From NCBI GenBank assembly GCA_964023205.1, contig OZ026834.1, forward strand, positions 46,929,029 through 46,993,028: a DNA stretch of 64,000 nucleotides, in the 5' to 3' direction. The notes below the pieces were generated by a model. The model was given only the letters and a program-made list of their open reading frames with translations. It ran no database searches and was not told the origin of the DNA. Position 1 is the stretch's first letter; each line of letters opens with the position of its first letter. This DNA comes from Lutraria lutraria. Lineage: Eukaryota; Mollusca; Bivalvia; Venerida; Mactridae. This document shows positions 35,136 through 47,390 of the stretch, one piece after another. The translations under genes and the position numbers were made by a program.

Positions 35136-35448
35136 TATTGCCTAATTCTATGTTTTACAGTATCGAAGTAGTAATTTTAACCTTAATATATTTTAAGTTG
35201 ACATCTACATGTACAAAACTTATGCCAACGTTAGAATATTAGATATTTGTTTTGTTTCGTATATTTGTGCATAATATAAGCAACGCGTATTTTAACGATT
35301 GTCTTTCATTTGTAGTGATAGCTACAGAGACTGGTGTGTGTTGAGCACACTGTAGCCTTTTCGTTTAGTTAAACTTAACTCACCATTCGAATTTTATTGG
35401 TGCAATTCGCCCTAAAATTGCTGTCAGCAATGAGTTTACGTAAGTTAG
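35136..35448. other. Intergenic DNA
   Basis: No recognised feature. Confidence 0.3.
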
Positions 35449-35607
35449 AATCAAAGCACTGAAAGTAATCATGAAAACTAAACTTACATAGACTTGCCCA
35501 AGGGAACTAGTTTAACAATTCCATGGCGGTTGTAGGAAAACGTAGTACTTGGGCCGCATAAAAAATCATGCGCGCCGAGCGAGTGAAGGCTATATATGGA
35601 AAGCTGG
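35449..35607 (-). mobile_element. Interspersed family M2, copy 5
   Basis: Reverse orientation: begins AATCAAAGCACTGAAAGTAA, then GGGAACTAGTTTAACAATTC, GGGCCGCATAAAAAATCATG and CGCGCCGAGCGAGTGA. Confidence 0.78.
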
Positions 35608-36650
35608 ATTAAGATAAAAACGACAAATGTCTTACATCATGATGATCTGTACAATCACTAAATAGTAGAATGACCAGAAGGATGTTGATATGTTTTTATT
35701 TGAATATCGAGTCAGTCCAGTGGCTCCATACATAATTTGACACTTATTTGGTAAACAAACTTAACCATGTTACTATCAAAACATTTCCACAAATCTTGTT
35801 TGTTGATGTTTGCTACTTTTTTAAAGTTTGTTTTTACATATTCGTGTTGATATTAAACCCACGCGTGTCCCTACATTGACCCCTGTCCACCGTATAGTTA
35901 ATATGAATAGATTTATTTTACACTTGTTATTGTTTACATTTAAATGTATACTTGATTGTTGTGTATAGATAATATTCCAGATATCTCTTGACCTGAATAC
36001 CAAATGTCGCTTAGTTGATTTCATTCAACATTTCAGTTACTGATATGATAATGTTGACGCTAAACTTGCCATGGTCTTATAATTAATCGACACGTGGGCT
36101 TCTATTCGCCCCGAGGTTATTCGTACCTAGGTGTTTTCGCCCAAGTTTACCATAAAAAGTTTATCTGGGTAGCAGGTGAACGAAACAATAAGACATTGAA
36201 AGTTTTCAATATTGTCGGCTCAGTGACTAAGCACATCTATTTAATGTGTTCAAATTTAATACTTGAATTCACAAAGCAGACTATTAGCATATTGACGAAA
36301 AGTGTGTGCGAGTATGTATATCATGACAAAATAAATTGTTTCGTTCACTGACGATTGAATATGCTGACTCATTTGAGATACAATTAGATTAAGCAAAAAA
36401 TGAGACAAACTATGCGACAGTGATGACGGTGCTGTATACAAATCGAGTGAAAATTCGTTCTCGTCCGGTGGAAATAAATGATCTGTTCCAAAAGTTGAAA
36501 TTCAAGATGTCTGTTAGGATGATTTTCATCGTGTTGAATTTCATAATTTCCTTTTTGTACGCCGTATTATAAATGATAATCTACGACAAGTATTATACAG
36601 CAAAAATCTCGCCTGGTATCAAATAGTGGCGACGGATTTGTTTTAAATTT
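35608..36650. other. Intergenic DNA
   Basis: No recognised feature; an 85-codon + frame at 36094-36351 shows no family signature. Confidence 0.3.
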
Positions 36651-36824
36651 CAAAGTACTGAAAGTACTCATTGAAACTGACTTACGTAGACTTGCATTTC
36701 AAAATGGAACGGGATCAAGTTTAACATGGCGGATGTAGAAAAAGTAGTACTTAGGGCCGCATCAAAATTCATGCGCGCCGAGCAAGTGATGGCAATGGGA
36801 AGCAGAACTATCGCTCAGTTTCCA
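36651..36824 (-). mobile_element. Interspersed family M2, copy 6
   Basis: Reverse orientation: CAAAGTACTGAAAGTACTCA, ATGGAACGGGATCAAGTTTA, ATGGCGGATGTAGAAAAAGT and GCGCGCCGAGCAAGTGATG, ending CTCAGTTTCCAA. A 74-codon frame starting at its ATGGCGGATG is fortuitous. Confidence 0.8.
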
Positions 36825-37236
36825 AAAAAACTGTTAGTACTAATCAGGGATCACAAACAGAGGAAGCAAGACGTTATTTCTAATCACGTGCCGTCTCATA
36901 GCACAGCCTACTTGTATTGTTCTTTCGCATGCCAATTAAAAAAACTGTGAAGGTGTATGGTTTCTTTATAGAAGTGGTTTCTGAACAAGGTTGGATCATT
37001 TTGTTTGTATGCTAGGGTAATCCATATCACTAACTTCGAACAAAGTCCTGACAAGTTTTCATATACTTTTTTTATGTAAAAGCAAAACAAAACTATTTTG
37101 TTTCAGATACACAAAGTTAATGGTTATAATATTATACCGATGTTTAACAGCGTGGACTAAACCGAAAATAAACTATTTAGTGTCCATTTCATCATAAAGG
37201 ACATTCCTCTTTAACGACCGTTCATTTTCAAGACAT
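36825..37236. other. Intergenic DNA
   Basis: No recognised feature. Confidence 0.3.
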
Positions 37237-37429
37237 ACAGTGCAACCTCTTTAAAGCAACACCCTTTGGGAGTAACAAAATAATGTTGCTGTTGAGAGAT
37301 TGTTGCTCTAGAGAGATTGAATTGACAGTTAAATCATGCTGTTGTTGAAGGGGGGTATTTTCTCAAGAGATGGCCGCTCTAGAGAGGTTGTTGCTCAAGA
37401 GATGGCCGCTCTATAGAGGTGGTACTGTA
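37237..37429 (+). mobile_element. MITE family M3, full copy
   Basis: The ends TACAGTGCAACCTCTTTAAA and CTATAGAGGTGGTACTGTA are imperfect inverted repeats (TACAGT-C-ACCTCT-TA). They begin and end with TA, as in TA-targeting MITEs. The interior holds two copies of AGAGATGGCCGCTCTA and AGAGGTTGTTGC-type words. Related fragments lie at 32002 and 60500. Confidence 0.65.
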
Positions 37430-37934
37430 GTCCACTGTATTGTGTTTAGTATTAAAAACTCATTATTATCAGGAACAGGTCATAGTAAAAACATACATGT
37501 AGTCTTTATATGATTTATCATAATATATCATACATGTATGGAAGTTTGTGAATGTAGCGAAATAATAAATTGATATTTAGATTTTTCATGCATTTTTCAT
37601 ATGCATATCAAGTAGATATTTATAAGTTAAACTATAGTTAATACACTTAATGAGTATTACGTCTTGGTCCGTCATAATATGCCCTGGTCATTAAATTACA
37701 AACAGTTCAGTAAGCAGGGGGTATAATGCAATAAAACCATACCAGCTTGACTTAATGTCCGTGCTAGTAAGCGTTAATTAAATTGTTTGTCCTAATTTTG
37801 ACCTATGTCACTCAGAGTTGTTTTTGTTGTCTAAAATTTCAACAACCAACAGACGTCATAAGCGGCATTTAGTATTATGTTTCCATAAAGTCACGACATG
37901 TTTTGTTTGGATTGCTTAGTCTGTTTTTTTTTTG
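37430..37934. other. Intergenic DNA
   Basis: No recognised feature. Confidence 0.3.
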
Positions 37935-38086
37935 TTCAGCATTCCATGAACGCTACTCGTTCGGTGCGCATGAATTTTAATGCGGAACTAAGAAGTACGT
38001 TTATCTATATCCGCCATGCAGTTGTTTCCTCGTGCAGTGCAAGTCTATGTAAGTTCAGTTTCCATGAGTACTTTCAGTATTTTGAC
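37935..38086 (+). mobile_element. Interspersed family M2, copy 7
   Basis: TTCGGTGCGCATGAATTTTA, TATATCCGCCATGCAGTTGT, GTGCAGTGCAAGTCTATGTA and GTTCAGTTTCCATGAGTACT; the left tip is missing. Confidence 0.75.
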
Positions 38087-39094
38087 TAAGGAAGGTCTTA
38101 GATAAAGTTTGCATTGAATTTAAGTTTTGTACAGACGATATTAGATTTATTTAATTTTGAATCATTCTGACGTACAATCATTAAATTACAACGTTGATGA
38201 ACTTGTATAATATGACACAAGGTAAATAATTAGCACAGTAGGCTACATGTTTATAGTGTCTGACATTTTAGATTCATGAAAAATTGCGGGATTTTTTTAT
38301 CAAGGAATGCTCGAGTCTCGAGTTCCCGTCTACTCTTGTACTTCTACCCAGCAAAACATGAATAAAAACTAGATAAGAAAATTAAAAAATAATGAATGAA
38401 GATGTCGGAGATCAGATAACGCGTTAAGAATGTAAGCGATAAATTATCGTCTGCTTCGGGTTGCAATGGCATTTCATTCCTGCAAGGTCATTATACGATT
38501 TGGAGAGTAAATAAGTGCGAACAATTCGGTACTTCCTGTGTCAAAAAGGCGAGAGCTTAGTCATGTCAGCTTTCCATGTTGTTCGCCCTATGACGTCTGT
38601 CTAAATTGTAAACGGGCAACTTTCTTCATAGGCAAATCTGTATAAATTACATCGTATCCAGTTGCGAGCACACCGAGCCCAAGCTATTATCTAAAACACC
38701 CCAAATTTATTCTAGATTTAATAGTAAAATTGCATAATCAAGTGTCATGTATATATTTGTGTTTATTTTTTCAATGAGTGTTAGTTGTACAATCCAGTCC
38801 TTGAGATATTCAGTGGCCGTTTTATGTCTCTTGTATTCAGGGTTCGCTGTCTCTCGGATTGAAAATCCTATTGTCGTGTTACAAGATACTCATGTCAGTT
38901 AATGAGTGATAAAAAGTCTGTAAAATAAACGTGCTGCACGATAAACTAAGCATTACAATTACTGGTACAATATGATAGCGTGTTGCCCGGTAGTAAGTGC
39001 TGGAGCATGGAATAGTTTGCTTTGTTTTATTTCAATAAATTTACGAAATTATTTATTCGGATTTAACGCCATTTTTAACATTACATTCAGTCGT
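38087..39094. other. Intergenic DNA
   Basis: Single-copy-looking sequence with no supported exon. Confidence 0.3.
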
Positions 39095-39325
39095 ATCATG
39101 GCCAGCTTCCTGGATGTCATTTAGGCTTTAACCAGTACTAACCACATTCTATCCGCTAGCTATTACCAAGCTACCCCACATAATTTAGAGGTGGAGGACA
39201 ATTCAACATAGGATGTAATATCTTCACTCAAATTTGTCTAGGACAGTGCGAGCCTCGCCCAGGGCTCAAACTCATAACCTCTTGATCAGTAGATTCTCTA
39301 CTATCATACCAATGTTCATTATCTC
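39095..39325 (-). mobile_element. Probable second tRNA-derived SINE, reverse orientation
   Basis: Read on the minus strand, TGGTATGATAGTAGAG (A-box-like) is followed about 30 bases later by GAGTTTGAGCCCTGGGC (B-box-like, GGTTCGANNCC). A non-coding body then runs toward 39095. The boxes are degraded, and the assignment is tentative. Confidence 0.4.
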
Positions 39326-39495
39326 TGTCACACTTCAAGGTGTGGTAATGTGGAACTTGTAAATAAAGACTAGCCTAATTCAAACTGTATGATAGAGGTG
39401 ATCTGTTGTGACAGGATTTAAAAAAAAAATTTCATGTTTTCAATAAATAAAACAATGTTAAAAACTATTAATAGAATTATCTCCATGGAAACAAA

Positions 39496-39697
39496 TACAG
39501 TCATACCTGTGAACAAGGGTCACCTTTGGGAAATACATAATAGGTGGCCTTTATTGACAGGTGGCCTTTATTCGGAGGTCATTTTGTTCTAAATAATAAA
39601 CGACGTTTTTTGAAAGAATGGCCTTTATTCGCAGTGTGGCCATTATTCGCAGTGTGGCCATTATTCGGAGGTGGCTGCTAACACAGGTTTGACTGTA
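39496..39697 (+). mobile_element. MITE family M1, copy 6
   Basis: Left end TACAGTCATACCTGTGAACA, right end AACACAGGTTTGACTGTA: near-perfect 16-base inverted termini. Contains three GTGGCC(T/A)TTATTCG-type units. Confidence 0.85.
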
Positions 39698-40600
39698 CAC
39701 GGTATTTGTATTTTATTGTATTCTTGTTTACATAAATGGTGATATAATAATACATTTACCTATATATGGTCACATGAAGAACGTACCATGTTGCGTGGGT
39801 TTCGTTTCAACATCATATTTCAATGATTAGTAATCAGTTATTTCATATCTAAAAACAGGGACTGCAACTTTAAGAGACGAAGTTTAAACCACAGATCAAT
39901 AAAACTGAATCCTGGATTGGGTAATCGCGAACATAGATAGGTAAAATACGAAAACCACAAAATAACTTCGTGCCATAAAATCTTCGTTAGCTACTTGTAG
40001 TTTTAAAAAGTCTATTTTAGTCACTTCATCGTTAAAGATTACATCTGACCGATCCTGACTGTATTTACCTGCAAGCGTTTTCTAACAATGAGTATGCATA
40101 ATGTGGCGGGTTAATAAAGGCGATTTTTAGGGGCGTTGTATCTACCACTGGTATTTACTTACATGGGTAGCAAATAGCAGAAATTGATAAAGCGCTCAAT
40201 AAATTATACTGCGGTGATTTTTTGCTGCATTTTTCGAATAACTTCACCCGCTGATGTTGATGATATAGAATTAATGGCCGTGACATGTTGACATTATTCT
40301 GACTCTCCCTCAACCTTATACCGAAATTTCTCCATGCACGACGTAAGTAAGTGAAATTTAAGATAAGTTAATTATACAAATTGTAAATGAAAGTAGATTA
40401 ACGTAACTTATTATTTATTTCGCGGTTACAACAGAATACGGAGGCACGCTGACTTTCGTTACGAAAAGTAACCCAGGGCTTTAATGACACAGCGTAAAAT
40501 TAGGGACATTTTCATACGGGTATCTGGCAACACAACATGACACAGTGCATGTACTTTGTAAGCCTTTCTTCGGATTAATGTTCCTGAAAGTGTATGCTTC
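39698..40600. other. Intergenic DNA
   Basis: No recognised feature. Confidence 0.3.
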
Positions 40601-40763
40601 GTCAAACCTGTGTTAATGGCCACCTTCCAATGCAGACCGCCCTGTGAATAACGTTCATGCTCATAAGAACCGTCAATGATTATTTAGAACAGAATGACGC
40701 CGAATAAAGAGCACCTGTCCATAAAAGGCCACCGAGGGTGACCTTTGTTTTCAGGTTTGACTG
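40601..40763 (-). mobile_element. MITE family M1, copy 7
   Basis: Reverse orientation, from GTCAAACCTGTGTTAATGGC to GGTGACCTTTGTTTTCAGGT and TTGACTGG. Internal CGAATAAAGAGCACCTGTCC and ATAAAAGGCCACC match the complement of the family core. Confidence 0.75.
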
Positions 40764-41419
40764 GCATGTATAAAAATGTGATATTTCAAACAATAACAGT
40801 TTTATTTCAGTCACGTAACTAAATAAATATGAAGACTGTAAACGTGATCGAAATGGAATAACATTAATTATCATCCGTACATTAAGATATCGCTTCAAAA
40901 TGATGGATGAAGCAGCACAGAAAGTGTGTTTTAACAAGTTTTTTTTTGCCAATATTACATAGTTTCTGGTGTTGATATTGTGTTTATGTTATTAGTGTTA
41001 ACATTGGTGTTGCTCAGTGATAGAAGACTGTGTTAAATTGTTTCTTATGGTGATATAATTTGAATTGTTGCTTGCGTTTACTAACTGCCTGTAATGTATT
41101 GTTTATACGTCTGTTTGTGAAGTTGCTGGTGTGTGTTTTGTCTGTGTGTGCTTGATTGTAGTTCTTAGTTTTTTTTCATTGACTTCCATTTTAATAGTAC
41201 AACTACTATGAATTGTATTATCAGCTGTTTATTGCAAATATTCTTGCAATTAAAGGTCAGACTTCGAACATCATGGAACCCAGCTGTGTGGCAATTCTAA
41301 GACATTAGCAATGATATTGAAGGTCACGGTTGTTGTTCCTTTAACTCAGAAAGAGGCTATTTTATCACCCTTTATTCCATAAGTTACATTAGCGCTGTAG
41401 GTTGTCATGACATCTTTGT
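40764..41419. other. Intergenic DNA
   Basis: GT-rich stretch around 40960-41170; no feature recognised. Confidence 0.3.
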
Positions 41420-41607
41420 ATCAAAGTACTGAAAGTACGCATAGAAACTGAACTAACCAAACTATGGAATTGCACTGCAATATGAAACGGGAACTAGTTT
41501 AACAATTTGTATGGCGGATGTAGATGTACCTAGTACTTGGTACCGCATAAAAATTCATGCGCGCCGAGCAAGTGACGACTCAGGACAGATGATCGTTCAG
41601 TTTCCAA
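41420..41607 (-). mobile_element. Interspersed family M2, copy 8
   Basis: Reverse orientation and nearly full length: ATCAAAGTACTGAAAGTACG, GAAACGGGAACTAGTTTAAC, GCGGATGTAG, TTCATGCGCGCCGAGCAAGT and GATCGTTCAGTTTCCAAA. Confidence 0.82.
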
Positions 41608-43880
41608 AACATGTTCTCCGACTTAACTTGTCATTTACAGCATGTTAACTTAAACTCTTGAATCAAACAGGAACTCTCATTAAATGAATAGATGCACTTA
41701 AGATTTATCAGTTCCTGATTATCTTACATCCTGCAACTTTCTTCATTGACTGGTTACCTCCTGAACAAGAGAATTATAATATCACCTGATCTTTCTCCAA
41801 TACCTTGTTAGCAAAACAACTTTACGTACATATTTTGGTTATTATCATGTTAAATATACGATATATTTATTAATGCTATAGGCAAATCGTAAATCTTACA
41901 TATTTCTAAGATTAAAGTTCAAACGGTTAATTGAAAGGATTTTGGCGTGGTCCAATATCGCGCGAAAATGTAAGGCATGTCTTTATGGCTTATGATAACT
42001 TATAATCCTGTGGGAATGTTTTTTATGACTCGATTAGAAATAAGTGATATACGTGGGTTTGAAAGTTCTCATATTATACAATGATAGTTATCTGGAAGTC
42101 AACCTTCAAAGTTACCGTTTCCTGGCATTAATCATCGGTCTTCCAGAATATAACTCATAGAAATTCAGGATCCGGCGTAGATCCTGCTGTTTTTGTGTTT
42201 TTATCTCGCGGGCGTTCAAGGTCGAACCACGTAAAATGTGTAAAAATTCCGATCCCAGAATTTTTGTTTACAAAAAACTTAAGCGAGTAAAAACTACAAA
42301 GAATACACCTGGTAGAGAGCGGCATCTTTGGAACTAAAGTAAGTGTCGAAGTCCAAATATTAGTTAATCGCAGGAAATGTTTTTATAACATGCGTTTATT
42401 TTGATACAGTAAACTTTTATTTACGGAAGCTTTTCTATGAGTCGAGTTCAGGCATTCTATCTTTTTCTAGATAATCTAAACATGTTGTTAGTCACAAGTT
42501 TGGGAAACAGAGAGTTGCGCAACTCTCTTTACCTAAATAACTGATAAGCCTTTTATGATAATGACTCATAAAACAGGATCATACAGCTGGCATTTTAATC
42601 TCTTAATGTTTCTTTTTAACAAAACAAACTAAAAACGTATTATACATATAAACAAACTGGCAGGATTTCCACAATTACTTATGATCAGATCCAATTTTTG
42701 GTAAATATAGAATCTAGCACATCATTAATTTGCATAAAATGTTTCATTTTTCACAACTACGGGGAAAAGTTTGTAATGACTAAAGCGACGTGCCAAGAAT
42801 AGATAGAATAACTTTCTTCTGATGCCATGAAAAACTCTTTATTTCTGAATGAGGTAGAATAGTAAAGAGTGATTCATGTTTTGTTTTAAATAGCATATAC
42901 CAGATAACAGGGATTGTCAGATGTGTGTTAGACATCACATAGATCTACATAAAATTACTAATCAATTTGAATTACAAAATATCCAGTAAGGTATACGTAA
43001 GATTATCCGACATGATGTAATTGATGTGTGTGTTCATTTGAATGGTGTTGTGCAATTTCAAACGTGAAGGGCTAAACCTTACATTTTCACTTTTTGCATA
43101 TTCATATAACTCGCTCTAGATAGCACGATTATCATTAATTTTTAAATTAAAATATACTCGCAAGTTCTGTTAACGTAATTTAAATAGCGTTGTCAATGAT
43201 ATTATGACGTTTTTAAAAACCGGTTTTCCCGGAATGACGTTATTTTTAGAAGAGGTTTGAGATAGCACAGTCACACTCATATTATATTATTCATATTGTT
43301 GCCATATTTAACAAGTCGCCTTCACTAATTGTCAATAGTAAGTACCAATTATTGTGAAGTACTGTTAGTGCTTGACGCATGTGAAACCCTTACTGACTAA
43401 CTGACTACCATCACCGTCTACTTACAATAGATAATTTGAGAACAACTCAATGACATTTAGATCTTCATCTGTTAATACGCGTTGGCTGTGAAGTCATGTT
43501 TCATAGGCATATATTTCATTCAGTGCATGTATTATGTATTGGCATAACTTGTATAAGACTATATCACAGGGTATCATCATTAAATTGTTATATGATAGGA
43601 TAACCTTATGTGTCGAATACTGGTTTTACGTAAACTGCAGTCACCAGGTTAGGAAACTAATGAGTTGTTCGATTGGTATATTTATGAATCTGAGTCATTT
43701 ATATAACTCTTAATGACCACTTTTGTTTCATTTATGTCCTTATATAGTCACAGAGATTGATGCAATAACTTTATCATTGGTGATAATTGCATAATATACT
43801 ATATAATGACCTTAAGCCGCGGCCTGATATTTTTTTCAGAATTTCAAATTGTTACAGTATAACGTTCTGTATAGCTACAC
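41608..43880. other. Intergenic DNA
   Basis: About 2.3 kb of AT-rich sequence; no exon, RNA gene or repeat family recognised. Confidence 0.3.
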
Positions 43881-44034
43881 ATGCATTTCGTGCTTTCCTT
43901 GGCTCAGCTAGGCTAGCATACTTCTCATATCTCAGTTATATAGGTACCTCCATCCGAGTCTAGCTTAGCTTCACTTTCCTTAGTTTGTCGTGGCCTCAGG
44001 TTGAGCTCGGAGATCAAGTGATATTCTGTAGACT

Positions 44035-44515
44035 TCAGCTTTGCTCCATATTCTCCATTGAACTCATTTGTTCAGCTCTACTCAGCTCTGGTCTCCATAG
44101 TTCAGCATTAAACTCATTTGTCCAGCTCTACTCAGCTCTGGTCTTCATATTTCAGCATTAAACTCATTTGTTCAGCTCTACTCAGCTCTGGTCTCCATAT
44201 TTCAGCATTGAACTCATTTGTCCAGCTCTACTCAGCTCTGGTCTTCATAGTTCAGCATTGAACTCATTTGTCCAGCTCTATTTAGCTCTGGTCTTCATAG
44301 TTCAGCATCGAGCTCATTTGTCCAGCTCTATTCAGCTCTGGTCTTCATAGTTCAGCATTGAACTCATTTGTCCAGCTCTATTTAGCTCTGGTCTTCATAG
44401 TTCAGCATCGAGCTCATTTGTCCAGCTCTACTCAGCTCTGGTCTCCATAGTTCAGCATTGAACTCATTTGTCCAGCTCTATTCAGCTCTGGTCTTCATAG
44501 TTCAGCATCGAGCTA
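44035..44515 (+). repeat. Tandem array 3: 50-bp monomers, about 9-10 copies
   Basis: TTCAGCATT recurs at 44101, 44151, 44201 and 44251, a period of 50. Each unit reads TTCAGCATTGAACTCATTTG then TCCAGCTCTACTCAGCTCTG and GTCTTCATAG. Fifty is not a multiple of three, so the open frame across it is not a coding repeat. Confidence 0.93.
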
Positions 44516-44828
44516 ATCCACCGACCACTTATATGGTCAAATCTGATCTCATCAGCTGCACGTCCTTTCCAACTCGGATTTGTTCTCTGTTTCTCCCCTC
44601 GCTTGATCTCATATGTTAATACTGGCCTAATTCTTCATCTGATTTCAGTTTTCCTTCACGGAAAGCTCTTCCGTTGACATCTAGCTTTGATATAGTTTGA
44701 ATCTCTTTGGATCGGTTGGCTCTTTTATTCTAGACTAACTGATGCCCTATTCTACAAGATTTATGTGTTCTTTCACCTACTTAGCTCGGCTACCTTCAGT
44801 CTAGCCCAATAGTCACTCCATGATAATA
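44516..44828. other. CT-rich spacer between arrays 3 and 4
   Basis: Pyrimidine-rich on the + strand with scattered AGCTC and CTCAT words like those of the adjoining arrays, suggesting decayed repeat material. Confidence 0.4.
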
Positions 44829-47390
44829 GTAGAGTTCATGCTCTCTAGTCTCTACCACACAGCTGTGTTCCATGTTAGAGTTCATGCTCTCTAGTCTCTA
44901 CCACACAGCTGGGTTTCATGTTAGAGTTCATGCTCTCTAGTCTCTACCACACAGCTGTGTTCCATGTAAGAGTTCATGCTCTCTAGTCTCTACCACACAG
45001 CTGAGTTCCATGTTAGAGTTCATGCTCTCTAGTCTCTACCACACAGCTGGGTTCCATGTTAGAGTTCATGCTCTCTAGTCTCTACCACACAGCTGGGTTC
45101 CATGTTAGAGTTCATGCTCTATAGTCTCTACCACACAGCTGGGTTCTATGTTAGAGTTCATGCTCTCTAGTCTCTACCACACAGCTGGGATCCATGTTGG
45201 AGTTCATGCTCTCTAGTCTCTACCACACAGCTGGAATCCATGTTAGAGTTCATGCTCTCTAGTCTCTACCACACAGCTAGGTTCCATGTAAGGGTTCATG
45301 CTCTCTAGTCTCTACCATACAACTGGAATCCATGTTAGAGTTCATGCTCTCTAGTCTCTACCACACAGCTGGGTTCCATGTTAGAGTTCATGCTCTCTAG
45401 TCTCTACCACACAGCTGGGTTCCATGTTAGAGTTCATGCTCTCTAGTCTCTACCACACAGCTGGGTTCCATGTTAGAGTTCATGCTCTCTAGTCTCTACC
45501 ACACAGCTGTTTTCCATGTTAGAGTTCATGCTCTCTAGTCTCTACCACACAGCTGAGTTCCATGTTAGAGTTCATGCTCTATAGTCTCTACCACACAGCT
45601 GGGTTCTATGTTAGAGTTCATGCTCTCTAGTCTCTACCACACATCTGGGATCCATGTAAGAGTTCATGCTCTCTAGTCTCTACCACACAGCTGTGTTCCA
45701 TGTAAGAGTTCATGCTCTCTAGTCTCTACCATACAGCTGGAATCCATGTTAGAGTTCATGCTCTCTAGTCTCTACCACACAGCTGGGTTCCATGTAAGAC
45801 TTCATGCTCTCTAGTCTCTACCACACAGCTGGGTTCCATGTTAGAGTTCATGCTCTCTAGTCTCTACCACACAGCTGGGTTCCATGTTAGAGTTCATGCT
45901 CTCTTGTCTCTACCACACAGATGTGTTCCATGTAAGAGTTCATGCTCTCTTGTCTCTACCACACAGCTGTGTTCCATGTAAGAGTTCATGCTCTCTAGTC
46001 TCTACCACACAGCTGGGTTCCATGTAAGAGTTCATGCTCTCTAGTCTCTACCACACAGCTGGGTTCCATGTAAGACTTCATGCTCTCTAGTCTCTACCAC
46101 ACAGTTGGGTTCCATGTTAGAGTTCATGCTCTCTAGTCTCTACCACACAGCTGGGTTCCATGTAAGAGTTCATGCTCTCTAGTCTCTACCACACAGCTGA
46201 GTTCCATGTAAGAGTTCATGCTCTCTAGTCTCTACCACACAGCTGTGTTCCATGTAAGAGTTCATGCTCTCTAGTCTCTACCACACAGCTGGGATCCATG
46301 TTAGAGTTCATGCTCTCTAGTCTCTACCACACAGCTGTGTTCCATGTAAGAGTTCATGCTCTCTAGTCTCTACCATACAGCTGGAATCCATGTTAGAGTT
46401 CATGCTCTCTAGTCTCTACCACACAGCTGGGTTCCATGTTAGAGTTCATGCTCTCTAGTCTCTACCACACAGCTGGGTTCCATGTTAGAGTTCATGCTCT
46501 CTAGTCTCTACCACACAGCTGTGTTCCATGTAAGAGTTCATGCTCTCTAGTCTCTACCACACAGCTGTGTTCCATGTAAGAGTTCATGCTCTCTAGTCTC
46601 TACCACACAGCTGGGTTCCATGTAAGAGTTCATGCTCTCTAATCTCTACCACACAGCTGGGTTCCATGTAAGACTTCATGCTCTCTAGTCTCTACCACAC
46701 AGCTGGGTTCCATGTTAGAGTTCATGCTCTCTAGTCTCTACCACACAGCTGTGTTCCATGTAAGAGTTCATGCTCTATAGTCTCTACCACACAGCTGGGT
46801 TCCATGTTAGAGTTCATGCTCTATAGTCTCTACCACACAGTTGTGTTCCATGTAAGAGTTCATGCTCTCTAGTCTCTACCACACAGCTGTGTTCCATGTA
46901 AGAGTTCATGCTCTATAGCCTCTACCACACAGCTGGGTTCCATGTAAGAGTTCATGCTCTCTAGTCTCTACCACACAGCTGGGTTCCATGTAAGAGTTCA
47001 TGCTCTCTAGTCTCTACCACACAGCTGGGTTCCATGTTAGAGTTCATGCTCTCTAGTCTCTACCACACAGCTGGGTTCCATGTTAGAGTTCATGCTCTCT
47101 AGTCTCTACCACACAGCTGGGTTCCATGTTAGAGTTCATGCTCTCTAGTCTCTACCACACAGCTGTGTTCCATGTAAGAGTTCATGCTGTCTATTCTCTA
47201 CCACACATCTGGGTTCCATGTAAGAGTTCATGCTCTCTAGCTATCACACAGCTGGGTTCCATGTTAGAGTTCATACTCTCTAGCTATAACTCAGCTGGTT
47301 CCATGTTAGAGTTCATACTCTCTACCTATCACTCAGCTGGTTCCATGATAGAGTTCATGCTCTCTAGCTATCACTCAGCTGGTTCCATGT
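44829..47390 (+). repeat. Tandem array 4: 46-bp monomers, about 55 copies
   Basis: The unit is AGAGTTCATGCTCTCTAGTC then TCTACCACACAGCTGGGTTC and CATGTT. TTCATGCTCT recurs at 44881 and 44927, a period of 46. The last few units (from about 47240) shorten to about 42 by loss within TAGTCTCTACCAC. A CATACAGCTGGAATCC variant at 45731 recurs at 46375, exactly 14 units (644 bases) later, with matching neighbours, so blocks of units have been duplicated. Many units hold CAGCTG, and in one variant the 12-base palindrome ACACAGCTGTGT. Confidence 0.96.

Noticed and set aside
36726..36950. Frame starting MADVEKVVLRA
   Set aside because: The ATG and first codons are the conserved M2 repeat block in reverse orientation; the other M2 copies do not keep the frame open.
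40680..40952. 90-codon minus frame
   Set aside because: Overlaps the reverse M1 MITE copy; no recognisable domain.
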